Below, piece by piece: positions 1 to 12,460 of a DNA stretch of 64,000 nucleotides. A program made the position numbers and the translations under genes. Numbering within the stretch: the stretch's first letter is position 1; every line of letters starts with the position of its first letter. The notes under the pieces were generated by a model, which did no database searches, had not been told where the DNA came from, and saw nothing but the letters and a program-made list of their open reading frames with translations. The DNA is from Mesodorylaimus sp. YZB2_4 (taxonomy: Eukaryota; Nematoda; Enoplea; Dorylaimida; Dorylaimidae), in assembly GCA_030248295.1 (NCBI GenBank), contig JASANH010000900.1, forward strand, positions 62,001 through 126,000, in the 5' to 3' direction.

Positions 1-1770
1 AAATACACTGGATTAGTATGGCCAGGCTGGTTCGTTATCCTAATCAGAGCTGCCGCCCTGTGTTCTCTTATGGCTTTCACAATACGTGATTTCCTACCTC
101 TGCTACACGATTACAGAGATAAGAATATAGCAATAGAAATAAATATTATCAAAAATGAAACCATCCCCAGACCCAATGTGACCATATGTCTCCCTTACTA
201 TAGCGACTCACTCACAAATATTGCCAAGTGGCTAGTCAGGCTCCAAAATGTCAATGAGACCAGACTGGTCGGTCAGTGCGAGGAGTGCGAAGCTATGAGA
301 AATCACTCCTGGGACGCATGGACAGACATGAACTTTTCGCATTCGGCATTAACCAACGAAGAGAAAGTAAAAACAGCAGTTATCAACGCTTTGGTCAGAA
401 AAGTACTGAATGAAGGTGATTTTTTCAAGATTTTAATCTTAAACAGAACGAATTTTAATTGGAATCAACCAATCGTCGATGCAGTATGGTCCTTTTTTGC
501 TTGTATTATCCATATGGATTCACAATATTTGACAAAATATTACAAATCAGATCCATGCGATAACGTGACAGATATCGATTGGGAATCGAACAAAACATTG
601 GATCTATTATGGCGACGAGTTTTGAATGCGGCTGGTATTTATTTCGATTTCTATTATTTAAGTGAAGAGAATAAAACCGAGGTACAAATTAGTACTTTAT
701 ATAATAGACATGCGTTAGCAATATTTGGTCCATATTTCTGTTTTCCCGCTTTACCTAATTCGATAGAAGAACATTACGTATTGTACCCATATACTGCACG
801 ACCATCCCCGCCGTGGAAACGATTCAAACGAGCACACAGTTATTACGTGCTGCCTGACGAGTCGGTTTTGTACGCGACTGTGAATGTGCTTGAATCACTT
901 TACACAACCGACGCTGCCAGTTTGGACACAGTCAATGACGAAGATGTAAAATTAGCCTGTAGTATCGATACTCGAGTTGTAGAAGCCAGGGGTGACCACA
1001 GAAAAACATGTTCCTGGGTACCAAGTCCCGCCGTATGTTTAATTCAACGTCAAGTCCGTGAAGCTATCAAAATATGCGGTTGTCTGCCATTTTCATTTCG
1101 ATATTTTGAATCTGATCAAGAAAATTTAACATATTGTTCAAAAAATCTTTATGACAAATGCGAGAACAAATTAGTGGAAAATTTAGAAAAGATGAGAGAT
1201 AAATGCAACAACAAGTGCGAACATGTTATTTATAAATGGCAACAAAATAGTGTGGCAAGGATTGATCAAAATCGGCCCAGTTTCATCTATTCTATGTCTA
1301 TTCGACTTATGCGATCGATTTTCTTAGAATTCAGTACCGCAGTCAAAGATACGCCTGAAAAATTCATCTCCCAAATCGGAGGTGTCGTGAATTTATATCT
1401 GGGCATAAGTGGCTTATCCGTTTGCGGATTCATTATTTTCTGTATTAATGCTTTCCAAACATGGAGGAGTAAAAGAAAGGGCGAAACTGCCAGTGATCGA
1501 TCGATTACTGATCAGGCAATCGGTAAGGTGATTTGTGATGGAATAAACGGACAGAATTCGACTAGCAATTTAAGAATGAATACTCTGACCGATTTTGGTT
1601 TTATCAGAGAAGATGTAGCAGCGGATGTGCAAAAATTGGGGATAGAAATAAAAGTATTGAAAGATCAAATGGCAGGAATACAGAAGAAGATGGGAAAAAT
1701 CGATAACTTATATCACGAAGCGCAATCGATCGAAGAGGCGCTGACCAAATCGACACCAATTAAACGATGA
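1..1770 (+). CDS. DEG/ENaC-family sodium channel subunit, 5' partial
   Basis: The reading frame is open from base 1, so the gene begins upstream of the window; about 589 residues are visible. The first residues form membrane helix 1, running into the conserved stretch before a P-N-V-T-I-C-x-P type motif that starts the extracellular domain. A long cysteine-rich ectodomain follows, with the late cluster seen in this family (C-x-C-x-P, then spaced cysteines ending in C-x3-C) at about bases 1040-1230. Helix 2 starts with GGVVNLYLGISGLS, and the G-I-S selectivity filter lies at 1402-1410. The intracellular tail ends in a probable coiled coil (about 1615-1755) and a TGA stop. Family members form trimeric amiloride-sensitive cation channels gated by peptides, acid or force. 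No intron is visible in this portion. The ligand or subtype cannot be told. Confidence 0.9.
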   Translation, partial: KYTGLVWPGWFVILIRAAALCSLMAFTIRDFLPLLHDYRDKNIAIEINIIKNETIPRPNVTICLPYYSDSLTNIAKWLVRLQNVNETRLVGQCEECEAMRNHSWDAWTDMNFSHSALTNEEKVKTAVINALVRKVLNEGDFFKILILNRTNFNWNQPIVDAVWSFFACIIHMDSQYLTKYYKSDPCDNVTDIDWESNKTLDLLWRRVLNAAGIYFDFYYLSEENKTEVQISTLYNRHALAIFGPYFCFPALPNSIEEHYVLYPYTARPSPPWKRFKRAHSYYVLPDESVLYATVNVLESLYTTDAASLDTVNDEDVKLACSIDTRVVEARGDHRKTCSWVPSPAVCLIQRQVREAIKICGCLPFSFRYFESDQENLTYCSKNLYDKCENKLVENLEKMRDKCNNKCEHVIYKWQQNSVARIDQNRPSFIYSMSIRLMRSIFLEFSTAVKDTPEKFISQIGGVVNLYLGISGLSVCGFIIFCINAFQTWRSKRKGETASDRSITDQAIGKVICDGINGQNSTSNLRMNTLTDFGFIREDVAADVQKLGIEIKVLKDQMAGIQKKMGKIDNLYHEAQSIEEALTKSTPIKR

Positions 1771-4700
1771 TAAGGAATTTTTTAAACTTAAGCATGATTG
1801 ATAGTGGCCTCTGTGGAGGATTGTGGTTTTTGAGGTTCTGTAATGTAGCTGATAGATGAAATTCATATTGCAGCTGTGAAAGGTAGAGGACAGAAAAGGC
1901 GCATTTATAGTCGACACAATTTCTACACCTACCCCTAGGGTAGGAGTAATAGCAAACGCGTATATGACCATTACACCTACCCTAGGGGTAGGAGTAGAAA
2001 TTTTGTCGACTATAAATGCGCCTGAAGGCTCTGGCAAAAGTGACCTCTCCCGACCTGCAACTCACATAGGTGCGCTTGACATACACAGCCTAACCTACTC
2101 ACGCGGGAAATTCAAATTCTGTCGCATTGTTCGATGTTCTGATGCATGCGAGATCTTATGCAAATTTTGGCCGACATGATAAAATCAAATTCAAAGCCAC
2201 TTATCGACGATAAAAACACGAGGAGAAATTTCTGTTGATCTCGAATATTAATTTAGATCGATAGATTCTGTACAGTGATCGGTCACTAGTTTCTGACTGT
2301 CATCAGCAGTCAAGCTACGTGATCGCGGAAATTCAAATTTTTGAATTTTTGCACAAGTCGATCCTTTTCATTAGTCGAGTGAGCCAGTCATAAAAACAAT
2401 CGTTTTGCGTATGTCACTTTCTACTGCTCGTAAAGAACATTTAGAAAGCCTCGTGCACTGCAAAATTTGAGTTTCCCGCTATAAGTCACCAATACCAGTT
2501 TTGCACAGATGGAATGTGCCTCATATTAAAGCCTGTGCGCTACTTGTATTGCGAGAAGATTTTCTATATTGATAACTTCAACTCATCCCCTTCTTTTTAA
2601 AAAGGCCGAGGGTTGCTGCTTTTCTGCGGGAAAAAGTTAAAATTCGGGCCGCGCACGCGTAGGTTCTAAGGTGAGGCATTTTATTGTCTATTCAATATTG
2701 TCATAAGCGACTTACAGCGAAAAATTTAAAGCTGCCTCTTATGAAGTATGTGGAATGATCAATACCTTTCTTGGCAGTGTGCGAGCACAGCTCTTCCACG
2801 TAAAAAGTGCAGTAAGGAGCAGGCCTGCGGGATTTCTTCACAGACTGGTGGTCACGCGCAATTTTTCCGCACAAAACTCTATACCAGAGCTATATGCAAT
2901 TTGGCAGATGTTTTCACGGAGTTTGATCTGACGAGGCGTTGCAGGGCGATGCTGTGTACCTCAAATAACCTATGCTACAGCAGGAGACATGAATGTCTGG
3001 AAAAATGCTCATTCTCAGTTTCATCAGCCAGAACTAGACATTTTTACCCAGTTTAAACGAGCAGCACAACATGAAATGGCGCCAAAAGATCACCTTGCGT
3101 CTCGAGGACGCTATGGTGGCATTTCATTGCTGGGAATCGCTGGCACACATAAAAGCCTCGGACAGCTCATTAAAAAAATCCGAAGGAGACTCAGTTGGGC
3201 TTTTTGTTCCCTACTGTTTCAGCACGTCAATCTTGCATCTTCCTTGTCCACGATGGCCATTGCCAGTCCTCCTTCGTTGAACCACTCCATCACCCCTCCT
3301 TATTCCCAGTCCAGATCAAATTATGATCTCATTTGTGTAATAAAAAGGCTCTTATTTCTGTTTTTTCTTCCTTTCCGCACTTGCTTGGTCAGAAAAACAG
3401 AAAGGTATTGAAAACCAGTGCATAAAACTCAAAGTCTCAGCTTATTATTCTTCCAAAGATGCGCGGAATGAGAGGATAGATTTCAGTGGGCTAAACTCAC
3501 TTCATTTGTAGACTCACAATCGGGCACCTGCGCATCGTTCACACCAATCTAATACTGGCTATTGATTTTCTCACCATAGTGTACCCCGTGACGAGTTCAG
3601 GACGAAATGCGTCAAATGAAGGGGCGTATTATTTCAGAAGAGCTTTCTTCTTTAGACAGGTGAGTGGCTTGAGGGTCGAAAGTGTAGTCATTAATGGGCA
3701 TCAAAGGAAGCTTTCGGTCTTTCATCGCCCACGACTGCCTAATTAGGAAACATGCCATTTGCTGCACGCCCATGCAGGACATCTTATTCATTTTTGTTTG
3801 TTTCTCTGCGACTCGAGACCATTCTAAACTACCATGCTGAGGAAGTAGTTGGGATGAGCGGAGTGCGTTTGTACGTAATGTGCGGAGGAAGCTGTGTTAA
3901 TAGGATGAGCAAGTAAGAAGTTTAGCCTCTGGTTTACTTAGTGCATAGACATGGTTGCTAAGAGCAAATCGACGCGGACTATGCTCGTCGTACAGAAATG
4001 TCGTGGGATGTGGTGTCGCGTGGTAATTTAACTAATTGAATCAACTTTTGGTTTATGTTTAACTATACCGAGAACATGGCGTTAGTATTTCCTGGCAAGA
4101 AACTTTTCATAACTGTTATTGATCAGCAGGGAGTTAAGAGAAGATGACCAGTGTTCCCATGATCACCTTATTCAGTGGAAAATCCTGTTGCGATCAACAT
4201 TGACTTTCAGACGAGCCACATTTTCATTTTTCTTGTTGCGAATGTTCAAAATACTGGGTGATAGCGTCTGGCTGCCAGACAAAGTTCTGGTCTTGTCCTC
4301 TTACCTTAAAGCTAAAGCTACTTTTTGCGCTTGTCCACTCAAACAGGGTCAAGGCAGAGGGGGCGGTCAAAGGTCCCCATCGAAGTGGTCCCTATTAATC
4401 TGCTTGTTTTATCAAGCTTTAAAACAGTTACGCCGACAGTTGCAGCTAGTGTGTGCGATTCGATTCGCAGGGCAGTCCTTTTAATCATCATGAAGAAATC
4501 AAGTGCAAAGATCGTGCTGCCCCCCCCCCCCGGAGGGAAGAGACACGCCACCGCGCTCCCACTCCCCACCCCATTGCTATAAAATTTTTAAGACTGATTA
4601 TTAGTTTTTTTTATAGCTAGATATTCGTGTTTTCAGATTCTGTTCAGGAATCTAAAATTTGTTTCATGATAGCGGCTCACGCACCCGAAACTTTTGATCC

Positions 4701-7627
4701 TCGATTGGATTGGGGTAATATCTGCCTCAGCCGCGCACAAGCATTCATGTCGTCTCATTGTTGCGCTATGGTAATTTATCTGGAGATTGTAACATTTCAT
4801 TATCTGATCAGGGAAATCCTGTTTCCATCAACATTCACTTCAGATAAGCCACATTTTCTTCAAATCATGGGACAGCAACTATAACTAGGATTCGATCACA
4901 AATGCATCAGAACCATGTCGAGTGATCTTCGTCTGACATCCTAATTTACATTTCACACGTCCACATCCCACATCTCTTTTCAAATAAGTTTCATGGGACA
5001 CACCCAGTCGGCATTTTACGATAGAATCACGTGATACGTGGTCCTATCATGCCAGATAGTCCACTCCTTCGTTTTCCATTTTCCTCAATATCCTTTGAGA
5101 TAGCGAGAAAAATCTTTATTGCTCTTTCATTTGGCGAGGATGAGCACTGGTCAGTATGGACTCGTATAGCTGTTGCAGAATATTGGGTCTAGCTAGAGCC
5201 GCTCGATCATTAAAAACGAGACATAAGCCATGCATCGAGCACGTTTTTCCGACTCGAGCCAAGTCTATGCCAGCTGTGTCGATAGGATAGATTTCATAGT
5301 TCCGCAAGACCAATTTGCGTATTTCAGATAAGCGGGTGGAAGAAGAACTGCGTCGCGCTCTCGTCAAGTAGCCCATTAGTTAGGTAAGGAGACTCGTTTG
5401 ACGAAAAGGAACCTGCTACTCCTTTGTGCATTAAACTTACGATCAGTTTAAGACGGTATGCGACTGAGTGAGTTTTCCGAAGAGTTGTTTTCCGCTTGGA
5501 AAACATTCTTTTAACATCGATTCTAGTCGACATAGCTGAATCTGTCAATATCTATTGCATGAGCACTAGCTTAAAGGTTGAGCTTACGTTGAAATGAGGT
5601 AGCTGTTAGAAAACTTCGACCTTGCTCACACGAGCGTAGCATTGATGGCTAGACAGTGCTTAGATCTTATTCTCAATAGCTTCCCTCCTGTGTCGATTAT
5701 GCTTGGCTTAGCACTGAGTTGGTGGCTGGGGCGGGAAGGAGTCATGATGTCAATGAAGCTTAGAATATGCTCGTTCTATCATGATCCGCCCATACAAACC
5801 ATTTTCTGCTCGCCTCCTTTGACTAGGTGGCGGAAATTCGTTCAATCTCGGATCTATATGTATGCGCCCTTAAAAACTAGGGTAGCTTGTCAGCACTACG
5901 CACTGGGACAGGCTGGGTGTGAATTATTGATACCTATCCCACGCAATATGTAAGAGCAACGTTGTGCAATGGGAAATATGTAGTCCGTGTGACTATAGTC
6001 TGCTAATGACTGCCTCAGCTCGGACTATTCGCAGGATTTATTGAGAATGCACAAGTTTTGTGTCGAATGGTGCTGGAATGCATTAAAGCTGGTGGAATCC
6101 TCTTTTTCCAGCTCCTTATCTTACTGCGTAAGTTGGTCGATTAGAGATCATTCCTTGCTCTTATCGTTAGTTGTGTTCTAAGAAAAACCTCTTGTTGCAG
6201 GGTTTGCGATTGCTTCTTGCCACCCCATTTTGTACCCCATTTTTTAAACTTAGTGTCATATCTTCTATTCCTCACTAATTGTGAGTCAATGAGGGGCAAC
6301 AGAATTTTCTTTAAAAAAAGACTTTTCAAATGTTCCGATGCCAGAAAATATTTCCGCTTCTGTGAACACTCAGTACCCAAAGTGCGAAGTGCGTAAATTT
6401 GCGGGAATTTGAACAACCCATTTTTTTCTGCATCGCTAGCTGCTATTAGAAGCTTAACTGAAAAAACATTGTTGTATTTTTTAATATAAAAAATCGTTTT
6501 TTTTTAAATACGGATGTGCCATAAGTTTTATGATGGCTTATTTGGAAATATCATGCGCATAAATGCTCGGGAGGTTGCGACAAAAAAGCCAGACCTAGTT
6601 TTTTTCCTAAGAAATGGCATTCCATCGGATAAATTATATAAAATAATCTGAACATAGTGTCCACTTGCTAGAACCCTCAGCTACTTCCTTTATCGCATCT
6701 CCGTAAACATCACGCGAACGCGCCAGTATGCAACGCAATATCATTAGTCCATTATCCAAAGTGGTCATGTTGTTTTATTTTGTCGCCCCCCCCCCCCCCC
6801 CCCACGCGAGCTTTCTACTGTTTAGCTACGACCAGTCGTCACATGCCGGAGGTGTGTGTACGAGGTCTCATCAGACAGGACTTTTTAGAGACGAAACAGC
6901 CGACTCCAAAAAATGTTCCCCGGAAGCGTAAATGCTGGTTGCCTGGCTATTTCTTTAAAGTGCCTAGTTTCCCGCCAAAACTGGATTTTTTACCGAATGT
7001 GATATTTCAAACGCTCGTGGGTTCCTTAGCAGTCGGTTCTAGTAGGCATAATGGATCGAACAACAAACTTGAATATCTTTACAACTTCAAAGTTTTTATC
7101 CGCGGGAGATCGCAATAGCTTTATGACCGAGGTTCTTGCTGAAAAATGAAAAAGAACCTGTTATTCAAGACCTTTTAAAAATGTTATCCTACTACTTCGA
7201 AGTTTTTTAGATATAGCTAGGCTGACGTGAGTATGTCATAGAAATTCGCAGGCTCGGAATATGATGCCCTGTTAAATTCTTGCGGAAAAAAACGAGTAGG
7301 CATGCATAAAAGTATCAAATTTGAATTTCTCTTTTAGATGAACGAACGGACGTGAACTTTTTTCGAAATTCGACACCTTTCTTACCCACTGACAAAATTT
7401 GACACTTTTATCGCTCGGGCGATTTGATTGACGACATGCGTAGGTCTTGTGGACGTGCAGTTGCAATGCTAGAATTAGCTTAGTCAGCTTAACAATATTG
7501 ACTTTACTGATGCATTTTGCAAAGTGCAAGCACGCGTCTATCCGACAACGATTAGTGGAGAAGATCTGAAGAATCAGAACTTTTTTAAAAGCTTTTCTGC
7601 CCAGAAAAGATTTTATAGCTTGTTGGA
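1771..7627. other. Gene-poor interval
   Basis: No open frame here has a recognisable domain, splice structure or composition like the neighbouring genes. It holds the short palindrome at 1897-2023, a poly-C run near 4519 and a longer one near 6787, and AT-rich stretches. Short open frames around 5116-5548 on the minus strand are the only faint coding candidates. Confidence 0.6.
1897..2023. repeat. Short palindromic element (fold-back or MITE-like)
   Basis: Two arms of about 54 bases, beginning AGGCGCATTTATAGTCGAC and ending with its reverse complement, flank a spacer of about 19 bases. Each arm contains a smaller palindrome of the form CCTACCCCTAGGGTAGG. The arms differ at only a few bases, so the copy is recent or constrained. 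A target-site duplication was not clear. Confidence 0.75.
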
Positions 7628-9908
7628 ATGGAGAATACAACAAGGGGCTATGGCGAAGACGGACGGACGGTTGTTGCTTTAGAGGATATTAAAGATGCGC
7701 AAGTATCAGCGAGTGCATTTTATTACCAAACAATGTCCTTTTGGTTGAATGGTGTGTTTAGCTTATTCTTAGTCGTATTGGGCATTGCTGGCAACGCGGC
7801 ATTGATCGGATCTTTTCGCTACAAGATCAAACATTGGTTAGCTTTGTATTTTTATTTCTTCACATTCGCAGTATGGAATACGGGTCTTTTATTGGCTACT
7901 GCACTATTCAATTGCCTGCCCGGTCTCCTCGATAGTTATTCCTCCGATTTGCCTACGCTAGGGATCCTTCTGCAATATACCCTCTACGTTGGATATCTTC
8001 TCGGCAACTCGTGCATGACAGCCATTATTTGGCTGGTCGTTGCTGTGACAGTCGAAAGGTGAGCCTGCTAAATGCAACGGCCTTTGTGAGGGAAAGGTTA
8101 CAAAAAGTTACGATAAAAAGCAGTTTTGTGTTGAATCTATTGATTTTTGATGGCATAGGTTCAGTGACTAACTAATATTCTGCTTCTCGGCAGGTTAGGG
8201 TTCAAATCCCTGTGGATCCTTTTCGTTTTTCATAATCCTGCTGTTGTTTTCATAATCCTGCTGAGATTGTGTGCTGCAGCTGTGCAATGCAGGTATGATA
8301 GAGAAATTGCTCATTCACATGCATTTAGAGGCCGTCTGAAGTGGCAGAGATGACAGACTAGATGGTGGGATTATCTAAGCAGGTGGAAATCTGACTCTAC
8401 TCTAGTCTCTAGTCTGACTCTAGTCCTGTTTACCAGCGCGTCCCTCATTCACTTGTGTTACAGTGAGCTTCATCCTGTTAGGGCCGGCCATCCATAAAGG
8501 TCGCCGCAGCCTAGGGGGAGGGGGCAAGAATAATTTAGAGGCCGTAATTGCAGTGGAGCACAGCGGACCAGCTTCATTTTTGTGGTCATGGTTCTTACCA
8601 CCGAGTCATTCCTGCACTCAACCCCCTAAGCCCCGCTAATCCACGACTCCCCTCTGCAAGGGGTCGTAGCCTAGCGGGTTAAGGCGTCTGCCTCTCAGGC
8701 TGGGTGCGCTTTTACAAGGGAGGGTTCGACTCCCGCCTCGGTACAAAATGATTCTCTAATACTGTATGTGTTCCTTAGCCCTCAAGTGCGCTATATAGTG
8801 CTTGGCTAAGGATATTGCATGACACGATAACATATCAGACCTACTGTAGCTCACAGCCTTTCTTTCAACCCGCATTATTATTGTCCCTGCACTACTGTGT
8901 CATGTGTGGCGATTTCACCTCACCACTGAACTCGGATATGCACTCGAGAGTGAAGAGACCCCACCAACACGATTCCATTATGAATGCACAATCCGAGTTC
9001 GCTTCCCACCTCGTACATCTCTTTTATAATTTCAATAAAACTGCCATAGTTTTTTCAGATACGTCGCTGTCACTCGACCATTTCACAGTCGCCTCACATC
9101 ACCAAAACGGCGAGCGAAGATCGTGTCTTTATGTGTCAGCATGGCTGCCATTTTCTACAACGTTCCACTCCTTTTCGAATTCACCCTCGGTGCGCAAAGC
9201 GACAATAATTCGCAGGATACCGAATCAACAGGGTCATATGCAGCTCACGACACTTACTCGCCTCGAGCCTCGTTCCTTAGAGAAAACGCATATTATATAT
9301 TAATTTATCGGGTGGTATGCAACATGTTATTCCTGTACGCCATCCCGTTTTTGACCATAGTCTTTCTAACAATCCAAATTGTATGCACAGTTTCTCAATC
9401 TGGTCAAAAACGTAAATTATTGAAACGAGTAGCTTCGAATGGGATTCAGGAAACATCTCACCAAGCGCATCTTCTATTGACATTTATCGTTTTCAAATTC
9501 TTAATTTGTTACAGTTTGCCAGTTGTATTGAATATTTTGGAATTGCTTATGGATGAGAATTCCACACGAAGTTTAGCATTCGCAGTCACTGTGGATATTA
9601 GTAATTTTCTGGTCGTCGGCGACAGTGCTAGCAATGCATTCGTTTATTTTTCGTGGCGAAAAAGAATTCGATTTTATGGTCTAAGCGTACGAAAATCGGG
9701 TCAATGCCTCGCATCGCCTCATGGAGTAGCAAAAAAATCAAAGCAAAATCGTTATGCTATGAGTGCACCGAATTCAGTGACTATAAATAATTATATTGAT
9801 CGAAATGATTATTATCATAGTAGTACCCCTGCGACCAGGAGCAGTTCTATAGTAGCCACGCCACTCTGTCGAAATGGTACGGCGAGGAAACACACGTCTT
9901 TTTTGTAG
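7628..9908 (+). CDS. Rhodopsin-family GPCR, peptide (FMRFamide-like) receptor type
   Basis: Two exons: 7628-8058 and 9059-9908, giving 426 residues. Exon 1 encodes a short N-terminus with one N-glycosylation site and helices 1-3, with G-N at the helix 1 position. It ends inside the helix 3 signature, split as V-E-R/Y across the intron, so the usual D/E-R-Y is E-R-Y. The donor is GTGAGC and the acceptor TTTTTTCAG. Exon 2 begins Y-V-A-V-T-R-P-F-H, continues through helices 4-7, and reads S-N-A-F-V-Y where N-P-x-x-Y is usual. The loop between helices 4 and 5 is long and rich in polar residues. The tail is basic and serine-rich. The ERY context and helix 7 resemble the invertebrate FMRFamide or myosuppressin receptor group, but the ligand is inferred only. 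The roughly 1 kb intron carries a SINE-like repeat. Confidence 0.85.
8645..8825 (+). repeat. tRNA-derived SINE-like element in the GPCR intron
   Basis: The head contains a pol III A box (TAGCCTAGCGGGTTAAGGC) and a perfect B box (GGTTCGACTCC), spaced as in a tRNA. The body ends near GCATGACAC. The same head and body recur at 10555-10715. The anticodon stem does not fold as a normal tRNA, so a SINE is a better reading than a tRNA gene. Confidence 0.65.
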
Positions 9909-10007
9909 CTTATAATTTTTTATCCCAGCTAACCTGCTGTAAAATTTTTCTTTTGCGAAGCACCAAAATGTATGTTAATTGTCTTTCCGACTTTACAAAA
10001 TGGGAGT

Positions 10008-10013
10008 AATAAA
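10008..10013 (+). promoter_or_regulatory. Polyadenylation signal of the GPCR gene
   Basis: AATAAA about 100 bases after the GPCR stop codon, in an otherwise AT-rich 3' flank. Confidence 0.55.
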
Positions 10014-10298
10014 ACAGATTGCGATCTTTGTTGTGTGATAACTTCTACAGAAAATCTTGGAAGACCCGACAGGGCTCACAGCCAACCCGCCATTGTCTGA
10101 GAAAGTCAATGTCTTGTCCAAGATGCCCTCAAGTAGAGGTGCTCCTAGTGGAGACGCTCACAATCAGAGAGACTCTACTGGTCGTGCTGGCTCACAGCCT
10201 CGCTTGCAATTTTTGTTAAACATCAACGGAAAACTAGATGTGTTAACTGGCCCCAGACCGCAGACCCCACACGAAGAATGTTTATGTATGTTTGTATA

Positions 10299-10362
<64 letters not shown>

Positions 10363-10368
10363 ATATAG
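10299..10368. repeat. (TA)n microsatellite
   Basis: About 70 bases of almost uninterrupted TA dinucleotides with a few single-base interruptions. Confidence 0.95.
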
Positions 10369-10554
10369 TATTGTATAGTATGTTTGTATGTAGGATCCTT
10401 GACTGCTGGCCAGCTAGAGGGTTTTATAGGGCTCGACTGTCCCCCTTGAGAAAAGGATTCGTAAGATTTCGATGTTTCATCACAGATTCAGAAGCAAGGA
10501 GGAGGGAACTTTTTAAAAAGACCAGACCTGGAAAATTAAGCATACGTTTTAATC

Positions 10555-10715
10555 GATTGGTCGTGGCCTAGTGAGTAAAGGCATCTTCCAATCACGCTAG
10601 GTGCGGCCTTACAGGGGTGTGTTACACTCCCAGCTGAGTAAAAAATGGTTGCCACTAGATGTGTTCCTAAGCCCACCAGAGCTTTGGGGTATGGATTGAA
10701 TGTATCACATGACAT
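10555..10715 (+). repeat. Second copy of the tRNA-derived SINE-like element
   Basis: It shares the head (TCGTGGCCTAGTGAGTAAAGG) and the body ending near TCACATGACATT with the copy at 8645. The B box has decayed to GTGTTACACTCCC, so this copy is older. The rest of 9909-12460 shows no gene. Confidence 0.55.
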
Positions 10716-12460
10716 TAGGTATAAAAGTCAAGTTAAAAGTCACTGTGCCAAGCCTCTATCCTAAGACTTTTCGAGACTCCCCAGGCCGTGTAGGTCGTGT
10801 TTACTGGGGTCCTCGGGGAAGATAGTGAAATAATGTTTTCTTCCGTTACACATTCCCAGCCAAGGGGCCACGCTAATCTCCTCTGTATCGTGCAGTATAC
10901 GTCATATACACGTCTGCCCATGATTAAAATGTTAGCAATGCCCTTTGCGACTGCCAAAGATTAGGTGGGCATCCTAATAGCGAAAATTGGGCAGGGCAGG
11001 CTAGTGAGGGCGTGGAAAGACGTCATCCCCATAAATTCATTTCTTGCAGTGGATCAGCCAGGTCCGATCGGGATCTAGGCCCAGGGTCGATGCTGGCTAT
11101 GTTCAGCATCTGTCGCATCCCAATGACGATACTGTAAAATATAAGACACATTCAGTGAGCAGAGGAAAGACTGGAGGCACTAAAATCGTTTTATCTGCCT
11201 CAGTAAAGTGAGAGGCCCAAAGATCAAGATTTTTTGAGAAACTGCTACAGTCGACTTGGGATAACTGCAACAAATCACCATTCCCCAATTTTTCAGCCAT
11301 GTATGTTTTACGTATATTCCAACCTCGGATTATTGCACCTTGGATATTTGCGACTTCGCCCAGTTTCCATGCTTTTTTTATCAAAACCCGTATTTTAGTG
11401 CGCTTAATTGCAATATTTGTTTTTTCGCAATAAGTTTAGTTGAATTTGTCTAGAAATTCGGACTTTGCTCACTCTAGCACAAGGATAGAAGGCGGGAGAG
11501 GCGAGTATTAGGGAGACAGCCGTTTACCATGACGACTCAACGTACGACTAACAAAGTACAGTGAGGATGACCCCAAGGTACTGTGCGCATACTGCACTGC
11601 CCGACGTTACAATGCGCATTAGCATCATAGCAAACCAAGAATCAGTCTGGGATAAGCCAAGTGCAGCGTATGCTGTGTGAAGGAACTTTGTAATTTTCAA
11701 AGGAGATTGCTGCCTATTTTAGCAGTAACTGCAGGGCGAATTTCGATTTACACATTAGTTGACCAGGAAAACTGAGTTTGTTATGTACGTATCTGAGAAG
11801 CGTGTCTGGGAGCTTACAAAAATTGAAGGTGTGCTTGTCTAAGAAAACTTCGCGTAATTGCAACTTTTTTGGAAAAATGCTTTCGAACCTCGATAATGGC
11901 AAAATTGGATGTTTACAACTTCGGCTATTGCAACTCTTTTTGACGTCCCGAGCGATTCCAATCATCCGATGTCGACTGTATCATATCGATTTGAGTCACC
12001 CAATGAGGCGGCTTCGGATCATCATTTGTATCTGATCATAATTTGATAAATTTTGAAAAGTAAATCATCGTTTGATGATTTTGGTAATTTCGTATCCATT
12101 GCTTATCACTATTTTCCTATTTTTCTAATTTTGGAAGGGGGGGTCGACTTGGCCCAGCCTCCCCTCGCCTATTCGCTTCCGTCAACTCTCCCCCGCCGAG
12201 GTAAGCTACCGGCTTGGACCAATCTGCACTCATAATTTCCGCGGGAAGTTACTCAGTATTTAGAAGAGGCTTTCGTAAGGATTGTTCAAAAGTGGACGTC
12301 TGTCGCTTCCAACCGTCTCCCAACTGTTGGATAGGTAGCACATATTTAGTCAAATACAGTACATAGAAACAGAATTCGTGAACCGTTCATGAATGGAAGG
12401 GATGGAGACGGTTGGCAGAACACATGCAACAACACAATAGAAGCATTCTATGCCAATCTT

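Noticed and set aside
5116..5548. Two overlapping minus-strand frames that could be one short exon pair
   Set aside because: No domain, no clear splice join and no paralogue in the window.
8655..8740. A tRNA gene
   Set aside because: A and B boxes are good but the anticodon and acceptor stems do not pair, and the same head plus body recurs at 10.6 kb, so a SINE is the better explanation.
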